Assembly (NCBI GenBank): GCA_007121055.1
Contig: SKMM01000259.1
Location: 1 to 8,360 of the forward strand
Direction of reading: 5' to 3'
DNA length: 8,360 bases
Source of the DNA: Paracoccaceae bacterium
Lineage (GTDB): Bacteria; Pseudomonadota; Alphaproteobacteria; Rhodobacterales; Rhodobacteraceae
Below are positions 1 through 6,431 of this stretch, in pieces (position 1 is the first letter of the stretch; every line of letters starts with the position of its first letter). Both the position numbers and the translations under genes were made by a program. The notes beneath the pieces were generated by a model, which did not search any database, had not been told where the DNA came from, and worked only from the letters and a program-made list of their open reading frames with translations.

Positions 1-102
1 AAGCCCTGGAAGGTCGCCATCACCGCGATCATGCGCAAGCTCATCGTGCTCGCTACCGCCCTGATCCGCGACGACCGGAAATGGGCCGAAATCACCCCTT
101 GA
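1..102 (+). CDS. IS110-family transposase, C-terminal 33 residues (partial)
   Basis: The + strand reads open from base 1 to a TGA at 100-102 and encodes 33 residues starting KPWKVAITAIMRKLIVLATA. The pattern 'KPxKVAxTAxMRKLxVxxxALxRDxRxW' is the usual end of IS110/IS116/IS902 transposases (Transposase_20 domain), DEDD-type recombinases that move a circular intermediate under guidance of a bridge RNA. Only the tail is in the window, so it cannot be said whether the transposase is intact; the catalytic Ser and the DEDD residues would lie to the left. The stop codon is 31 bases from the end of the convergently oriented yebC. The family call rests on remembered C-terminal consensus over a short stretch, so the subfamily is not assigned. 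Confidence 0.8.
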   Translation, partial: KPWKVAITAIMRKLIVLATALIRDDRKWAEITP

Positions 103-133
103 TCAGAACGGATACTACTGACGCTCGACAACA
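1..133 (+). mobile_element. Right end of an IS110-type insertion sequence
   Basis: This region holds the transposase tail plus the short non-coding stretch 103-133, which must contain the element's right boundary because yebC is intact from its stop codon at 134-136. No obvious terminal inverted repeat or target duplication is visible, which is normal for IS110 elements. The exact boundary cannot be placed without an empty-site comparison. The short right flank fits the IS110 group, where the long non-coding end and bridge RNA lie upstream of the transposase, better than the IS1111 group. Confidence 0.55.
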
Positions 134-874
134 TCATAGTACCGCCATCACTTCATCGCTGATCTCGAAGTTGGCGGTGACGTTCTGCACGTCGTCGTCA
201 TCTTCCAGCGCCTCGATCAGCTTCATCAGTTTCTGGGCGCCCTCGAGGTCAAGATCGGTGGTCGTGCCGGGCTTCCACACCAGCCGGGTGGTTTCGGACT
301 CGCCCAAGGCCTCTTCCAGCGCCGACGCCACGGCAGCCAGGTCGGTGGCCGCGCACCAGATAACATGGCCATCCTCGGTGCTTTCCACATCCTCGGCGCC
401 GGCCTCTATGGCTGCTTCCAGGACGGTTTCCGTGTCGCCCACCGTGGCGGGATAGACGATCTGGCCCCTGCGCTCGAACATGAAGGCGACCGAGCCGGTT
501 TCCCCGAGGTTGCCGCCATGCTTGCCGAAGGTCGAGCGCACGTTGGAGGCGGTGCGGTTGCGGTTGTCGGTCATCGCCTCGACGATGATGGCGACGCCGC
601 CGGGGCCATAGCCCTCATAGCGGATCTCCTCGTAGGTCTCGGCATCGCCACCCTGCGACTTCTTGATGGCCCGCTCGATCACGTCCTTGGGGACCGAGTT
701 CGCCTTGGCCTCCTTCACCGCCAGCCGCAGGCGCGGGTTCTTGTCGGGGTCCGGATCGCCCATCTTGGCCGCGACCGTGATCTCCTTGGACAGCTTGGAA
801 AACAGCTTTGAGCGGGCCGCATCCTGCCGCCCCTTGCGGTGCTGGATGTTGGCCCATTTGGAATGCCCGGCCAT
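134..874 (-). CDS. yebC: YebC/PmpR-family regulatory protein
   Basis: The 246-residue product starts [20 protein letters not shown], the hallmark N-terminus of the YebC/TACO1 family. It also has the family segments [46 protein letters not shown] and [17 protein letters not shown], and ends in the usual ISDEVM region. Length is normal for the family (about 240-250). Members are cytoplasmic; they were first described as transcriptional regulators and more recently as ribosome-associated factors that relieve stalling at proline stretches. In many proteobacteria the gene sits by ruvC; here that link is absent on the left, where an IS110 element abuts the stop codon. The ATG at 872-874 has a GGAG (881-884 on the complement) 6 bases upstream. 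The C-terminus ends MAVL with a TGA directly at the IS side; I judge it native, but the last codons could have been altered by the insertion. Confidence 0.96.
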   Translation of the reverse strand: MAGHSKWANIQHRKGRQDAARSKLFSKLSKEITVAAKMGDPDPDKNPRLRLAVKEAKANSVPKDVIERAIKKSQGGDAETYEEIRYEGYGPGGVAIIVEAMTDNRNRTASNVRSTFGKHGGNLGETGSVAFMFERRGQIVYPATVGDTETVLEAAIEAGAEDVESTEDGHVIWCAATDLAAVASALEEALGESETTRLVWKPGTTTDLDLEGAQKLMKLIEALEDDDDVQNVTANFEISDEVMAVL

Positions 875-896
875 GGTGGTCTCCGCAATTGTCTGC

Positions 897-930
897 GGGG
901 GCTATAGGTCAGCCCCCCGCGCCCCTGCAA
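897..930 (-). promoter_or_regulatory. Possible yebC promoter combined with a hairpin
   Basis: In the 65-base gap between psiE and yebC the minus strand carries TATAGC (complement of 901-906), a fair -10 match, with a poor -35 candidate TTGCAG (complement of 925-930) 18 bases upstream. The same stretch forms a 7-bp GC-rich stem (897-903 with 911-917) with a 7-base loop. The stem begins about 22 bases past the psiE stop and could end psiE transcription, but no T-run follows. Both readings are weak. Confidence 0.3.
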
Positions 931-939
931 CCCCGCCGA

Positions 940-1380
940 TCAGCGCCAGCGCTCCTGCCCCGTCAGCCGCAACAGGATCACCGCCGCCACGGCCAGGAGC
1001 AGGATCGCGCCGGCGCCGTAGAGCAGGCCCACCGGGTCCTCCTCCTTGCCCTGCATCACCAGAAGCCGCGCCAGCGCCGTGACCGCGATGAAGATGGGAA
1101 AGACGAAGGTCTTGCCATGACCGGCGTAGAACACCGCCGCCATGGCGATCACCTCGGCATAGAGGAACAGCAGAAGGATCGTCGCAAGGTCGACCTCGGC
1201 CGTCAGAACGACCGCGTGGATCTCCACCCCGGCGGCGTAAAGGGTCAGCAGCGCGACGGAAATCAGCATGAGCCTCTGGCCCAGGCGCATCGCGCCCACG
1301 ACCAGCTTCGCCTCGACGGCGTCGGGTTTTGGCACCGCCCGTTCGTCGGGCACCTCTGGCTTGGTGGCGGGCTCGTTCAT
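940..1380 (-). CDS. PsiE-family (phosphate-starvation-inducible) membrane protein
   Basis: The product has 146 residues: a charged N-terminal tail of about 30 residues (MNEPATKPEVPDERAV) and four predicted membrane segments at roughly 33-56, 64-87, 91-109 and 117-138. The stretch FLYAEVIAMAAVFYAGH followed by FPIFIAVTALARLLVM matches the conserved core of the PsiE family (E. coli PsiE is 136 residues). PsiE is an inner-membrane protein of unknown biochemical role; in E. coli it is induced by phosphate starvation through PhoB and responds to cAMP-CRP. I see no convincing Pho box upstream, so regulation here is unknown. The gene lies 57 bases downstream of the L,D-transpeptidase on the same strand and may be read from that promoter, although a hairpin lies between them. 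Its ribosome binding site is weak (CAGG). Family assignment is good and function open, so no symbol is given. Confidence 0.85.
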   Translation of the reverse strand: MNEPATKPEVPDERAVPKPDAVEAKLVVGAMRLGQRLMLISVALLTLYAAGVEIHAVVLTAEVDLATILLLFLYAEVIAMAAVFYAGHGKTFVFPIFIAVTALARLLVMQGKEEDPVGLLYGAGAILLLAVAAVILLRLTGQERWR

Positions 1381-1397
1381 CGCCTGTCAGATAACCA

Positions 1398-1428
1398 CGC
1401 GGCGGTGCGACACAACCTCCCCGCCGCG
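1398..1428 (-). terminator. GC-rich hairpin after the L,D-transpeptidase gene
   Basis: CGCGGCGG (1398-1405) is the exact reverse complement of CCGCCGCG (1421-1428), giving an 8-bp all-GC stem with a 15-base loop. On the minus strand it starts 9 bases beyond the L,D-transpeptidase stop codon and ends 17 bases before the psiE start. The bases after the stem (TGGTTATCTG) are only modestly T-rich, so it may be a partial terminator or attenuator between the two genes. Confidence 0.4.
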
Positions 1429-1437
1429 CGGCAGGGC

Positions 1438-2037
1438 TCAGATCACCACGACCTGCGTGCCCACCCGGCACCGCTCGAACAGGTACTCCACATGGTGGTT
1501 GAACAGACCGAAGCAGCCGTTGGAGGCCATCCGGCCCACCTTGGCGGGGTTGTCGATCCCGTGGATGCGATAGAACTGCCAGCTGAGGTTCATGGCCCGG
1601 GTGCCCATGGGGTTGTCGGGGCCGGGCTCGACGCGCTCGGGCAGGCTGGGATCGCGCTCGCGCATGTTGGGGGTGGGGATCCACACCGGATAGCGGCGCA
1701 TCAGCGTGATCTCGGTGCGGCCGCGGCGCGTGAACTCCTCGGTCATGGGCACCGAGGTGGGATAGACCAGATAGGTCTGCTCGTCCTCTGACCAGAAATG
1801 CAGGGCCCGCGAGGAGACGTCGCACAGGATGGCGCCGTTGCGCAGATGATCGAAATGATCCTGCCAGCGCACGGTGCGGAAGGACTGGGTGTTGCGGCGC
1901 ACGTTGGGCTGCGCGTCCAGATCTGCCTCGCGCTCGATCTCGCCGGTGAGGGCCAGCGCCGGCGCGGCAAGGCCCGATCCAGCCATGGCAGAGCCGAGCA
2001 GCAGCAGTCGGCGACGGGACAGGGCGGGCGAATACAT
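1438..2037 (-). CDS. Tat-exported L,D-transpeptidase (YkuD fold)
   Basis: From the chosen start the product has 199 residues. Residues 7-30 form a twin-arginine signal (SRRRLLLLG, then an Ala/Gly-rich hydrophobic stretch ending APALA), so it should be exported folded to the periplasm. The C-terminal third carries the YkuD active site: IHGIDNP with His159, then MASNGC with nucleophile Cys175. Enzymes of this family join peptidoglycan stem peptides by 3-3 cross-links or attach proteins to them, using a tetrapeptide donor and a cysteine acyl-enzyme. The usual Arg of SxGC(I/V)R is Gly here (NGCFGLFN); I recall this variant from other alphaproteobacterial YkuD proteins, so it does not by itself argue for inactivity. 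An ATG at 2055 would add six residues but has no ribosome binding site; the ATG at 2037 has GAGAGG six bases upstream. psiE follows on the same strand. The physiological substrate is not known. Confidence 0.9.
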   Translation of the reverse strand: MYSPALSRRRLLLLGSAMAGSGLAAPALALTGEIEREADLDAQPNVRRNTQSFRTVRWQDHFDHLRNGAILCDVSSRALHFWSEDEQTYLVYPTSVPMTEEFTRRGRTEITLMRRYPVWIPTPNMRERDPSLPERVEPGPDNPMGTRAMNLSWQFYRIHGIDNPAKVGRMASNGCFGLFNHHVEYLFERCRVGTQVVVI

Positions 2038-2043
2038 GGAAGA

Positions 2044-2049
2044 CCTCTC
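2044..2049 (-). promoter_or_regulatory. Ribosome binding site fixing the L,D-transpeptidase start
   Basis: On the minus strand GAGAGG lies 6 bases before the ATG at 2035-2037. The alternative in-frame ATG at 2053-2055 has no purine-rich sequence at a suitable distance. This selects the start that places the Tat motif at residues 7-10. Confidence 0.7.
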
Positions 2050-2055
2050 GGACAT

Positions 2056-2167
2056 TCAGAAACTTGCATTCCATATGCCCTGCAGGGGTGCCTAACGCAA
2101 CCCGGCCACACACCGGCTTGGTAAAATCCCCGTGCACCCAGAGGTTGGACGGCGTTTTGCAGGCAGC
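2056..2167 (-). promoter_or_regulatory. prs to L,D-transpeptidase intergenic region
   Basis: These 112 bases separate prs from the next gene on the same strand. They hold a perfect 10-bp palindrome CCCTGCAGGG (2078-2087) next to an AT-richer CATATGGAAT stretch on the minus strand. A TTGCGT lies 17 bases upstream of CATATG, only a weak promoter match. No strong terminator for prs is visible; the best stem is a 4-bp CCGG pair around 2103-2117. Confidence 0.25.
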
Positions 2168-3187
2168 TCACCCGCGGTGGAAGACACCCTCGTAGATCGG
2201 CGTCAGCGTCTCCACATCGAACAGCGAGGACACCGAGGTGCCCGACCAGATGTTCAGGATCGCCTGCGCCATCATCGGGGCGGTGGGCAGGATGCGGATG
2301 TTGGGGGCGCTGCGGACCGCATCGGTGGGGGCGATGGAGTCGGTCAGCACGAGGCTTTTCAGCGCCGAGCCGGCGATGCGCTCCACCGCCGGCCCCGACA
2401 TCACGCCATGGGTGATGTAGGCGTGCACCTCCTTGGCGCCTTCGTTCATCAGCAGGTCCACCGCCTTCACCAGCGTGCCGGCGGTGTCGCAGATGTCGTC
2501 CACCATCACGCAGATGCGCCCCGCGACCTCGCCGATCACGGTCATGTCGGCGATCTCGCCCGGGCTGGTGCGGCGCTTGTCCACGATCGCCAGCCCCGAA
2601 TCGATCCGCTTGGCCAGTTCGCGCGCCCGCCCCACGCCGCCCACGTCGGGCGAGACCACGATCACCTCGTCCATCCGCCCCCGGAACTGGTGCAGCACAT
2701 CGAGCGCGAAGGCGGGCGCGGCATAGAGGTTGTCCACGGGAATGTCGAAGAACCCCTGGATCTGGCCCGCATGCAGGTCCAGCGTCAGCACCCGCTCGAT
2801 CCCCGCCTCCACGATCAGGTTGGCCACCAGCTTGGCCGAGATCGGCGTGCGCGCACGGCTCCGCCGGTCCTGCCGGGCATAGCCGAAATAGGGAATCACC
2901 GCGGTGATCCGCGCGGCCGACGACCGCTTCAGCGCGTCGGCGATGATCAGCAACTCCATCAGGTTGTCGTTCGCGGGGTTCGAGGTCGACTGCAGGATGA
3001 ACATGTCCTCGCCGCGGACATTCTCGAACACCTCGACGAAGATCTCCTGGTCGTTGAAGCGTTCCACCCGCGCGTTCACGAGGTTCACCGGCGCGCCGCG
3101 GTGCAGCGACATGCGCCGCGCGATGGCCTGCGCGAGCGGTCGGTTGGCATTGCCGGCGATCAGCTTCGGCTCGGTCATGGCGGGCAT
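2168..3187 (-). CDS. prs: Ribose-phosphate pyrophosphokinase (PRPP synthetase)
   Basis: The 339-residue product makes PRPP and AMP from ribose 5-phosphate and ATP in the cytoplasm, feeding purine, pyrimidine, histidine, tryptophan and NAD synthesis. Visible class I landmarks are FNDQE (44-48), [11 protein letters not shown] (99-109, ATP-binding loop), [11 protein letters not shown] (137-147), [17 protein letters not shown] (179-195), DKRR (203-206) and the PRPP-binding loop [10 protein letters not shown] (229-238). It is somewhat longer than the roughly 315 residues of E. coli Prs, as I recall is usual in alphaproteobacteria. The open frame extends 30 codons further to 3277, but that part is not Prs-like and overlaps the divergent promoter region. 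The ATG at 3187 has AGGA 7 bases upstream, whereas the ATG at 3178 (MTEPKLIAG) has none. It is divergent from the isomerase-like gene at 3277 and followed by the L,D-transpeptidase after 130 bases. Confidence 0.97.
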   Translation of the reverse strand: MPAMTEPKLIAGNANRPLAQAIARRMSLHRGAPVNLVNARVERFNDQEIFVEVFENVRGEDMFILQSTSNPANDNLMELLIIADALKRSSAARITAVIPYFGYARQDRRSRARTPISAKLVANLIVEAGIERVLTLDLHAGQIQGFFDIPVDNLYAAPAFALDVLHQFRGRMDEVIVVSPDVGGVGRARELAKRIDSGLAIVDKRRTSPGEIADMTVIGEVAGRICVMVDDICDTAGTLVKAVDLLMNEGAKEVHAYITHGVMSGPAVERIAGSALKSLVLTDSIAPTDAVRSAPNIRILPTAPMMAQAILNIWSGTSVSSLFDVETLTPIYEGVFHRG

Positions 3188-3194
3188 CGCGGGG

Positions 3195-3198
3195 TCCT
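3195..3198 (-). promoter_or_regulatory. Ribosome binding site fixing the prs start
   Basis: AGGA on the minus strand sits 7 bases before the ATG at 3185-3187. The internal ATG three codons later lacks such a site, so the protein probably begins MPAMTEPK. Confidence 0.6.
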
Positions 3199-3266
3199 GG
3201 TCTGGTGGCAGCGTTGACACCGCTATCCACACCGCTAGCGTCGCGCAACCCGAAGACCGGCCGAAC
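3199..3266. promoter_or_regulatory. Divergent promoter region between prs and the isomerase-like gene
   Basis: The two start codons are 89 bases apart. On the + strand there is a perfect -35 hexamer TTGACA (3214-3219), followed 16 bases later by a weak -10 candidate TAGCGT (3236-3241), which would drive the isomerase-like gene. On the minus strand only TTGCGC (complement of 3243-3248) is seen as a possible -35 for prs, without a good -10. A 9-base direct repeat ACACCGCTA occurs at 3217-3225 and 3229-3237, 12 bases apart, overlapping the -35 and spacer. Confidence 0.45.
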
Positions 3267-3276
3267 GGAGGGTGCA

Positions 3277-3867
3277 ATGGCCCGGATCGACTATTTCCTC
3301 AGCCCGATCTCGCCCTGGGTGTATCTGGCCGGGCGCCGTCCCTTCGACATCGCCGCGCGCCACGGCGCCGAGATGGTGCTGCGCCCGCTCGACGTGCGCG
3401 CGCTGATGGCGCGTACCGGCGGCACCGCGCTGCCCGACCGGCACGAGAGTCGCAAGTCCTGGCGCCTGCAGGAACTCGCCCGCTGGTCGGCGCGGCTGGA
3501 GATGCCCATCACCCTGCACCCGCGGCATTTCCCGACCAACACCGCGCCCGCGTCCTACGCCATCATCGCCGCGCAATCGGCGGGGGGCGGGGACCTCGCG
3601 GCCCTCGTCACCGGCCTCAGCCGCGCGATCTGGGCCGAGGAGCGCGACATCGCCGAGGATGGCGTGATCCGCGACTGCCTCTCGGCCGCGGGCTTCGACC
3701 CGGCCCTGACCGACCGCGGCCTCCTGACGGGGGCCGAGACCTACGCCTCCAACATGGAGGCCGCCCTGGGCGCCGGCGTCTTCGGCGTGCCGAGCTGGGT
3801 GGTGGGCGATCAGGTGTTCTGGGGCCAGGACCGGCTCGATTTCCTGGACGCCCATCTGGCGGGCTGA
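3277..3867 (+). CDS. 2-hydroxychromene-2-carboxylate isomerase family protein (DsbA/GST-kappa fold)
   Basis: The 196-residue product begins [19 protein letters not shown], the N-terminal strand and active-site turn of the 2-hydroxychromene-2-carboxylate (HCCA) isomerase/GST-kappa family, where a serine (Ser9 or Ser12 here) binds the glutathione thiol in place of the CxxC of true DsbA proteins. The C-terminal part [21 protein letters not shown] (first 20 residues from 167) contains the conserved cis-proline and FWGQDRL signature. Founding members isomerise a chromene intermediate in naphthalene degradation with glutathione. No aromatic-degradation genes lie nearby, so the real substrate is likely different, perhaps another glutathione-dependent isomerisation or conjugation. 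There is no signal peptide, so it should be cytoplasmic. The ATG at 3277 has GGAGGG just upstream; an in-frame ATG at 3205 would add 24 residues unlike the family. It is divergent from prs and ends 7 bases from the convergent threonine aldolase gene. Confidence 0.9.
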   Translation: MARIDYFLSPISPWVYLAGRRPFDIAARHGAEMVLRPLDVRALMARTGGTALPDRHESRKSWRLQELARWSARLEMPITLHPRHFPTNTAPASYAIIAAQSAGGGDLAALVTGLSRAIWAEERDIAEDGVIRDCLSAAGFDPALTDRGLLTGAETYASNMEAALGAGVFGVPSWVVGDQVFWGQDRLDFLDAHLAG

Positions 3868-3874
3868 GGCGCCC

Positions 3875-4927
3875 TTACTCCCCCATCGCCGCCAGGAACC
3901 CGTCCACATCCGCGGCCGTGGTGGACCACGAACACACCAGCCGGCAGCTCACCGGCTCCTCGCCCGGCCCCTCCAGCGACTGGTCGAACGGCCACAGGTA
4001 ATAGCGCGCGCCCGCGGCCTGCAGCCGGCGGTGCACGGCGCGGGGGAAGCGGGCGAAGACCATGTTGGCCTCGGTGGGGTGCAGCAGCCCGGCATCTGGC
4101 CGCGCCGCCAGCCCCTCGGCCAGCCGCCGTGCCATGGCGTTGGCCTGGGTCGCCAGCCGCAGCCAGCGGTCCTCCTCCAGATACGCGTCCATCTGCGCGG
4201 CCAGATAGCGGTATTTGGAGAACAGATGGCCCCCGCGCTTGCGCCGCAGTTCGAACTCCCAGGCCTTCGCGGGGTCGAACAGGATCACCGCCTCCACCCC
4301 CATCAGCCCGTTCTTGGTCCCGCCGAAGCTCAGTGCCTGCACGCCCGACTTCCAGGTCATCTCGGCGGGGCTCGCGTTGGAGGCCACCAGCGCATTGGCG
4401 AACCGCGCCCCGTCCATGTGCACCGGCAACCCATGGGCCCGTGCGATGCCGGCCAGTTCGGCCACCTGATCGACGCTGTGGACCGTCCCGGTCTCGGTCA
4501 CGTTGGTCAGCGTCACCATGCCCCGCTGGACATTGTGCACCCCCGCCCGCCCCGTGAACCGGATCGCGCGGTCCAGCGCCACCGGGTCCATCCGCCCGTG
4601 CGGGCCATCCACCAGCACCAGCTTCGCGCCGCCGGTGTAGAACTCGGGCGCGCCGCACTCGTCCTCCTCCACATGGGCGGTGCGGTGGCAGTAGACCGCG
4701 CCCCAGGGCGGGCACAGGCACGCCAGCGCCAGCGCATTGGCCGCCGTGCCCGTGGCTACGAGGTAGACCGCGGCCTCCGGCGCCTCGAACACCTCGCGCA
4801 GCCGGTCGCGGACCCGCAGCGTCAACGGGTCGGACCCGTAACCGCCCGCGTATCCCTCATTGGCGCGGGCCAACGCGGCCAGAACCTCGGCCGGCACGCC
4901 CGAGCCGTTGTCGGAGGCGAAATGCAT
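3875..4927 (-). CDS. Low-specificity L-threonine aldolase (PLP enzyme)
   Basis: The 350-residue product belongs to the beta-eliminating lyase/threonine aldolase family of fold-type I PLP enzymes, which cleave L-threonine or allo-threonine to glycine and acetaldehyde in the cytoplasm. Visible landmarks are FASDNGSG at the N-terminus (3-10), ATGTAAN (58-64, phosphate-binding region), the AHVEEDECGAPEF segment (84-96), HMDGARFANA (170-179, with the Asp that contacts the PLP ring nitrogen) and FGGTKNGLMG (201-210) with Lys205 as the Schiff-base lysine. Length is typical. The start at 4927 has AGAGGA six bases upstream (4934-4939); the open frame reaches 4960 but the extra residues do not fit the family. 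The ATG overlaps the TGA of the upstream YcgN-type gene by one base, pointing to translational coupling. It is the last gene of the 6890-3875 cluster. Stereospecificity (L, L-allo or broad) cannot be read from the sequence, so no symbol is given. Confidence 0.93.
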   Translation of the reverse strand: MHFASDNGSGVPAEVLAALARANEGYAGGYGSDPLTLRVRDRLREVFEAPEAAVYLVATGTAANALALACLCPPWGAVYCHRTAHVEEDECGAPEFYTGGAKLVLVDGPHGRMDPVALDRAIRFTGRAGVHNVQRGMVTLTNVTETGTVHSVDQVAELAGIARAHGLPVHMDGARFANALVASNASPAEMTWKSGVQALSFGGTKNGLMGVEAVILFDPAKAWEFELRRKRGGHLFSKYRYLAAQMDAYLEEDRWLRLATQANAMARRLAEGLAARPDAGLLHPTEANMVFARFPRAVHRRLQAAGARYYLWPFDQSLEGPGEEPVSCRLVCSWSTTAADVDGFLAAMGE

Positions 4928-4929
4928 CA
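4925..4929 (-). promoter_or_regulatory. Stop-start overlap TGATG (translational coupling)
   Basis: On the minus strand the TGA stop of the YcgN-type gene (4929-4927) shares its last A with the ATG of the threonine aldolase gene (4927-4925). The aldolase ribosome binding site lies inside the upstream gene, so translation of the two is probably coupled. Confidence 0.8.
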
Positions 4930-5457
4930 GCTGTCCTCTGCGATGATATGGTCTTCCCACTCGTCCTCGGGCACCTCGAATTCCGGCACCGTCCAGCCGC
5001 GCACCGAGATGCCGGCCTCATGCACGCTCTCGGGGTCGCCCGAGACGAGCGGATGCCAGGGCGCAAGCCTGCGGCCTTCGTGCAGCACCCGGTAGGCGCA
5101 GGTCGGCGGCATCCAGTAGCCGATCTCGCCGATGTTCTTCGGCGTCAGCACCACGCATTCCGGCACCAGCTGCTTGCGGATGGCATAGTTGCCACATCGG
5201 CAGCTCTCTCCGTCCAGCAGCCGGCAGGCGATGCGGGTGTGGGCGACCTCGCCCGTGTCGGCGTCCTCCAGCTTGTTCAGGCAACACCGCCCGCAGCCAT
5301 CGCACAGCGCCTCCCACTCCGCGGGCGTCAGGCGGTGCAGCGGAAACCGCTCCCAGAAGCGCGGACGCAACCGGTCGCGCGACTGGGTGGCAGGCATCTG
5401 GGCCGAGCGGGCGCGGCGGCGGGGCATTGGCCCGGAGGATGGGGGGGATGGGGGCAT
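4927..5457 (-). CDS. YcgN/UPF0260-family cysteine-cluster protein
   Basis: The product is 176 residues from the first ATG. The core matches E. coli YcgN (UPF0260, Fe-S/zinc-type CxxCxxCC family): AEWEALCDGCGRCCLNKLED (47-65), IACRLLDGESCRCGNY, ECVVLT, PTCAYRVLHEG and the APWHPLVSGDP segment. Nine cysteines (52, 55, 58, 59, 78, 86, 88, 101, 120) can ligate a metal or cluster; the biochemical role is unknown. No signal peptide is seen, so it is probably cytoplasmic. The start is uncertain: ATGs at 5457, 5427 and 5397 all lack a clear ribosome binding site. The first 20 residues are Pro/Ser/Arg-rich and unlike the family, so the ATG at 5397 (MPATQSRDRLRPRFWE) may be the true one. The longer form starts 11 bases after the ribF stop, and the gene overlaps the aldolase start by one base. 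Confidence 0.9.
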   Translation of the reverse strand: MPPSPPSSGPMPRRRARSAQMPATQSRDRLRPRFWERFPLHRLTPAEWEALCDGCGRCCLNKLEDADTGEVAHTRIACRLLDGESCRCGNYAIRKQLVPECVVLTPKNIGEIGYWMPPTCAYRVLHEGRRLAPWHPLVSGDPESVHEAGISVRGWTVPEFEVPEDEWEDHIIAEDS

Positions 5458-5468
5458 GGCGGAATGCG

Positions 5469-6398
5469 TTACAGTGCCGCGAGGATGTCGCGGGCCCGCG
5501 CGCAGTCGGCGTCCATCTGCGCCACCAGCGCCGGCAGCCCGTCGAAGCGGATCTCGGGGCGCAGGAACTCCACCAGCCCCACCGACAGATGCGCGTCATA
5601 GAGATCGCCGGCGAAGTCGAAGATCGTCGTCTCGATCATCGGCTGCGGCGTCTCGAACATCGGCCGGATGCCCAGCGAGGCCGCCCCGTGGTAACTCCCC
5701 CGGTGCGGCCCAGACAGCACCTCCACCAGCACCGCATAGACGCCGAAGCGCGGCGGGTGCAGCCCCTCCAGCCCCATGTTGGCGGTGGGATAGCCCAGTT
5801 CGCGCCCGCGCTTGTCGCCGTGCCGCACCGGGCCCTCGATCCGATGCCAGTGGCCCAGCATCGCCGCGGCCTCCCGCGGGCGGCCTGCGCTCAGCGCGTC
5901 GCGGATGGCGGTGGAGGACACGCGGCCGTCCGTCCCCTCGACCACCTCGGCCACCGTCACGCCGAACCCCATCTGCGCGCCGAAGCCCTGCAGGCTCGCC
6001 GCCGTCCCCGTCCGGCCCTTGCCGAAGCAGAAATCCGGCCCCACCACCACATGGCGCACGCCCAGCCCCTCGGACAGAACCTCGCGCGCGAAGGCCTCCG
6101 CCGTCAGCCCCGACAGCCGTGCGTCGAAGGGCAGCTCATACAGCCGCTCCACCCCCAGCTTCTCAAGCCGGTGGGCGCGCGCCTCGGTGTTCATCAGGCG
6201 AAAGGGCGGGGCGTCGGGCCGGAAGAACTCGCGCGGATGCGGCTCGAAGGTCAGCACGCCCAGCGGGGCATCCGCCACGTCCCGGGCCCGGTCGATCACC
6301 GCCCGGTGGCCCAGATGCACCCCGTCGAAATTGCCGATGGCGAGGGTGGCGCCGCGGTCGCCCGCCGCCAGCCCGGTCCAGCCCTTCAGCGTTCGCAT
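5469..6398 (-). CDS. ribF: Bifunctional riboflavin kinase / FAD synthetase
   Basis: The 309-residue protein is of normal length for bacterial RibF, which phosphorylates riboflavin to FMN and adenylylates FMN to FAD in the cytoplasm. The N-terminal nucleotidyltransferase domain (about 1-180) shows IGNFDGVHLGH (21-31), TFEPHP (50-55), VVGPDFCFGKGRTG (118-131) and the SSTAIR motif (161-166). The C-terminal kinase domain (about 185-305) shows GPVRHGDKRGRELGYPTAN (189-207, flavin/ATP-binding with the PTAN motif), FGVYAV, SLGIRPMF (241-248) and ETTIFDF (256-262, with the proposed catalytic Glu). Both active sites look complete. The ATG at 6398 has a GAGGGGGG run just upstream. It lies 33 bases after the MaoC-like gene and 11 bases before the longest YcgN-type frame, so these are probably one transcript. 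No FMN riboswitch is apparent upstream. Confidence 0.97.
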   Translation of the reverse strand: MRTLKGWTGLAAGDRGATLAIGNFDGVHLGHRAVIDRARDVADAPLGVLTFEPHPREFFRPDAPPFRLMNTEARAHRLEKLGVERLYELPFDARLSGLTAEAFAREVLSEGLGVRHVVVGPDFCFGKGRTGTAASLQGFGAQMGFGVTVAEVVEGTDGRVSSTAIRDALSAGRPREAAAMLGHWHRIEGPVRHGDKRGRELGYPTANMGLEGLHPPRFGVYAVLVEVLSGPHRGSYHGAASLGIRPMFETPQPMIETTIFDFAGDLYDAHLSVGLVEFLRPEIRFDGLPALVAQMDADCARARDILAAL

Positions 6399-6431
6399 GG
6401 CCCCCCTCGGGCGGGGGCAACACCCGCCGGA

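Noticed and set aside
2078..2087. Perfect palindrome CCCTGCAGGG as an operator
   Set aside because: A 10-bp GC-rich palindrome is not rare in such DNA, and no second copy or clear promoter accompanies it; it is mentioned only in the intergenic entry.
902..2137. Long minus-strand frame (411 codons) across psiE and the L,D-transpeptidase gene
   Set aside because: It lies in a different frame over two recognisable genes, and its Arg/Gly/Pro-rich translation is typical of out-of-frame reading in GC-rich DNA.
3188..3277. Longer prs start at 3277 adding 30 residues
   Set aside because: The extra residues are not Prs-like, would cover the divergent promoter region, and the ATG at 3187 has its own ribosome binding site.
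3868..3874. Bidirectional terminator between the convergent isomerase-like and aldolase genes
   Set aside because: The gap is only 7 bases, and no stem-loop is visible in it or in the flanking gene ends.
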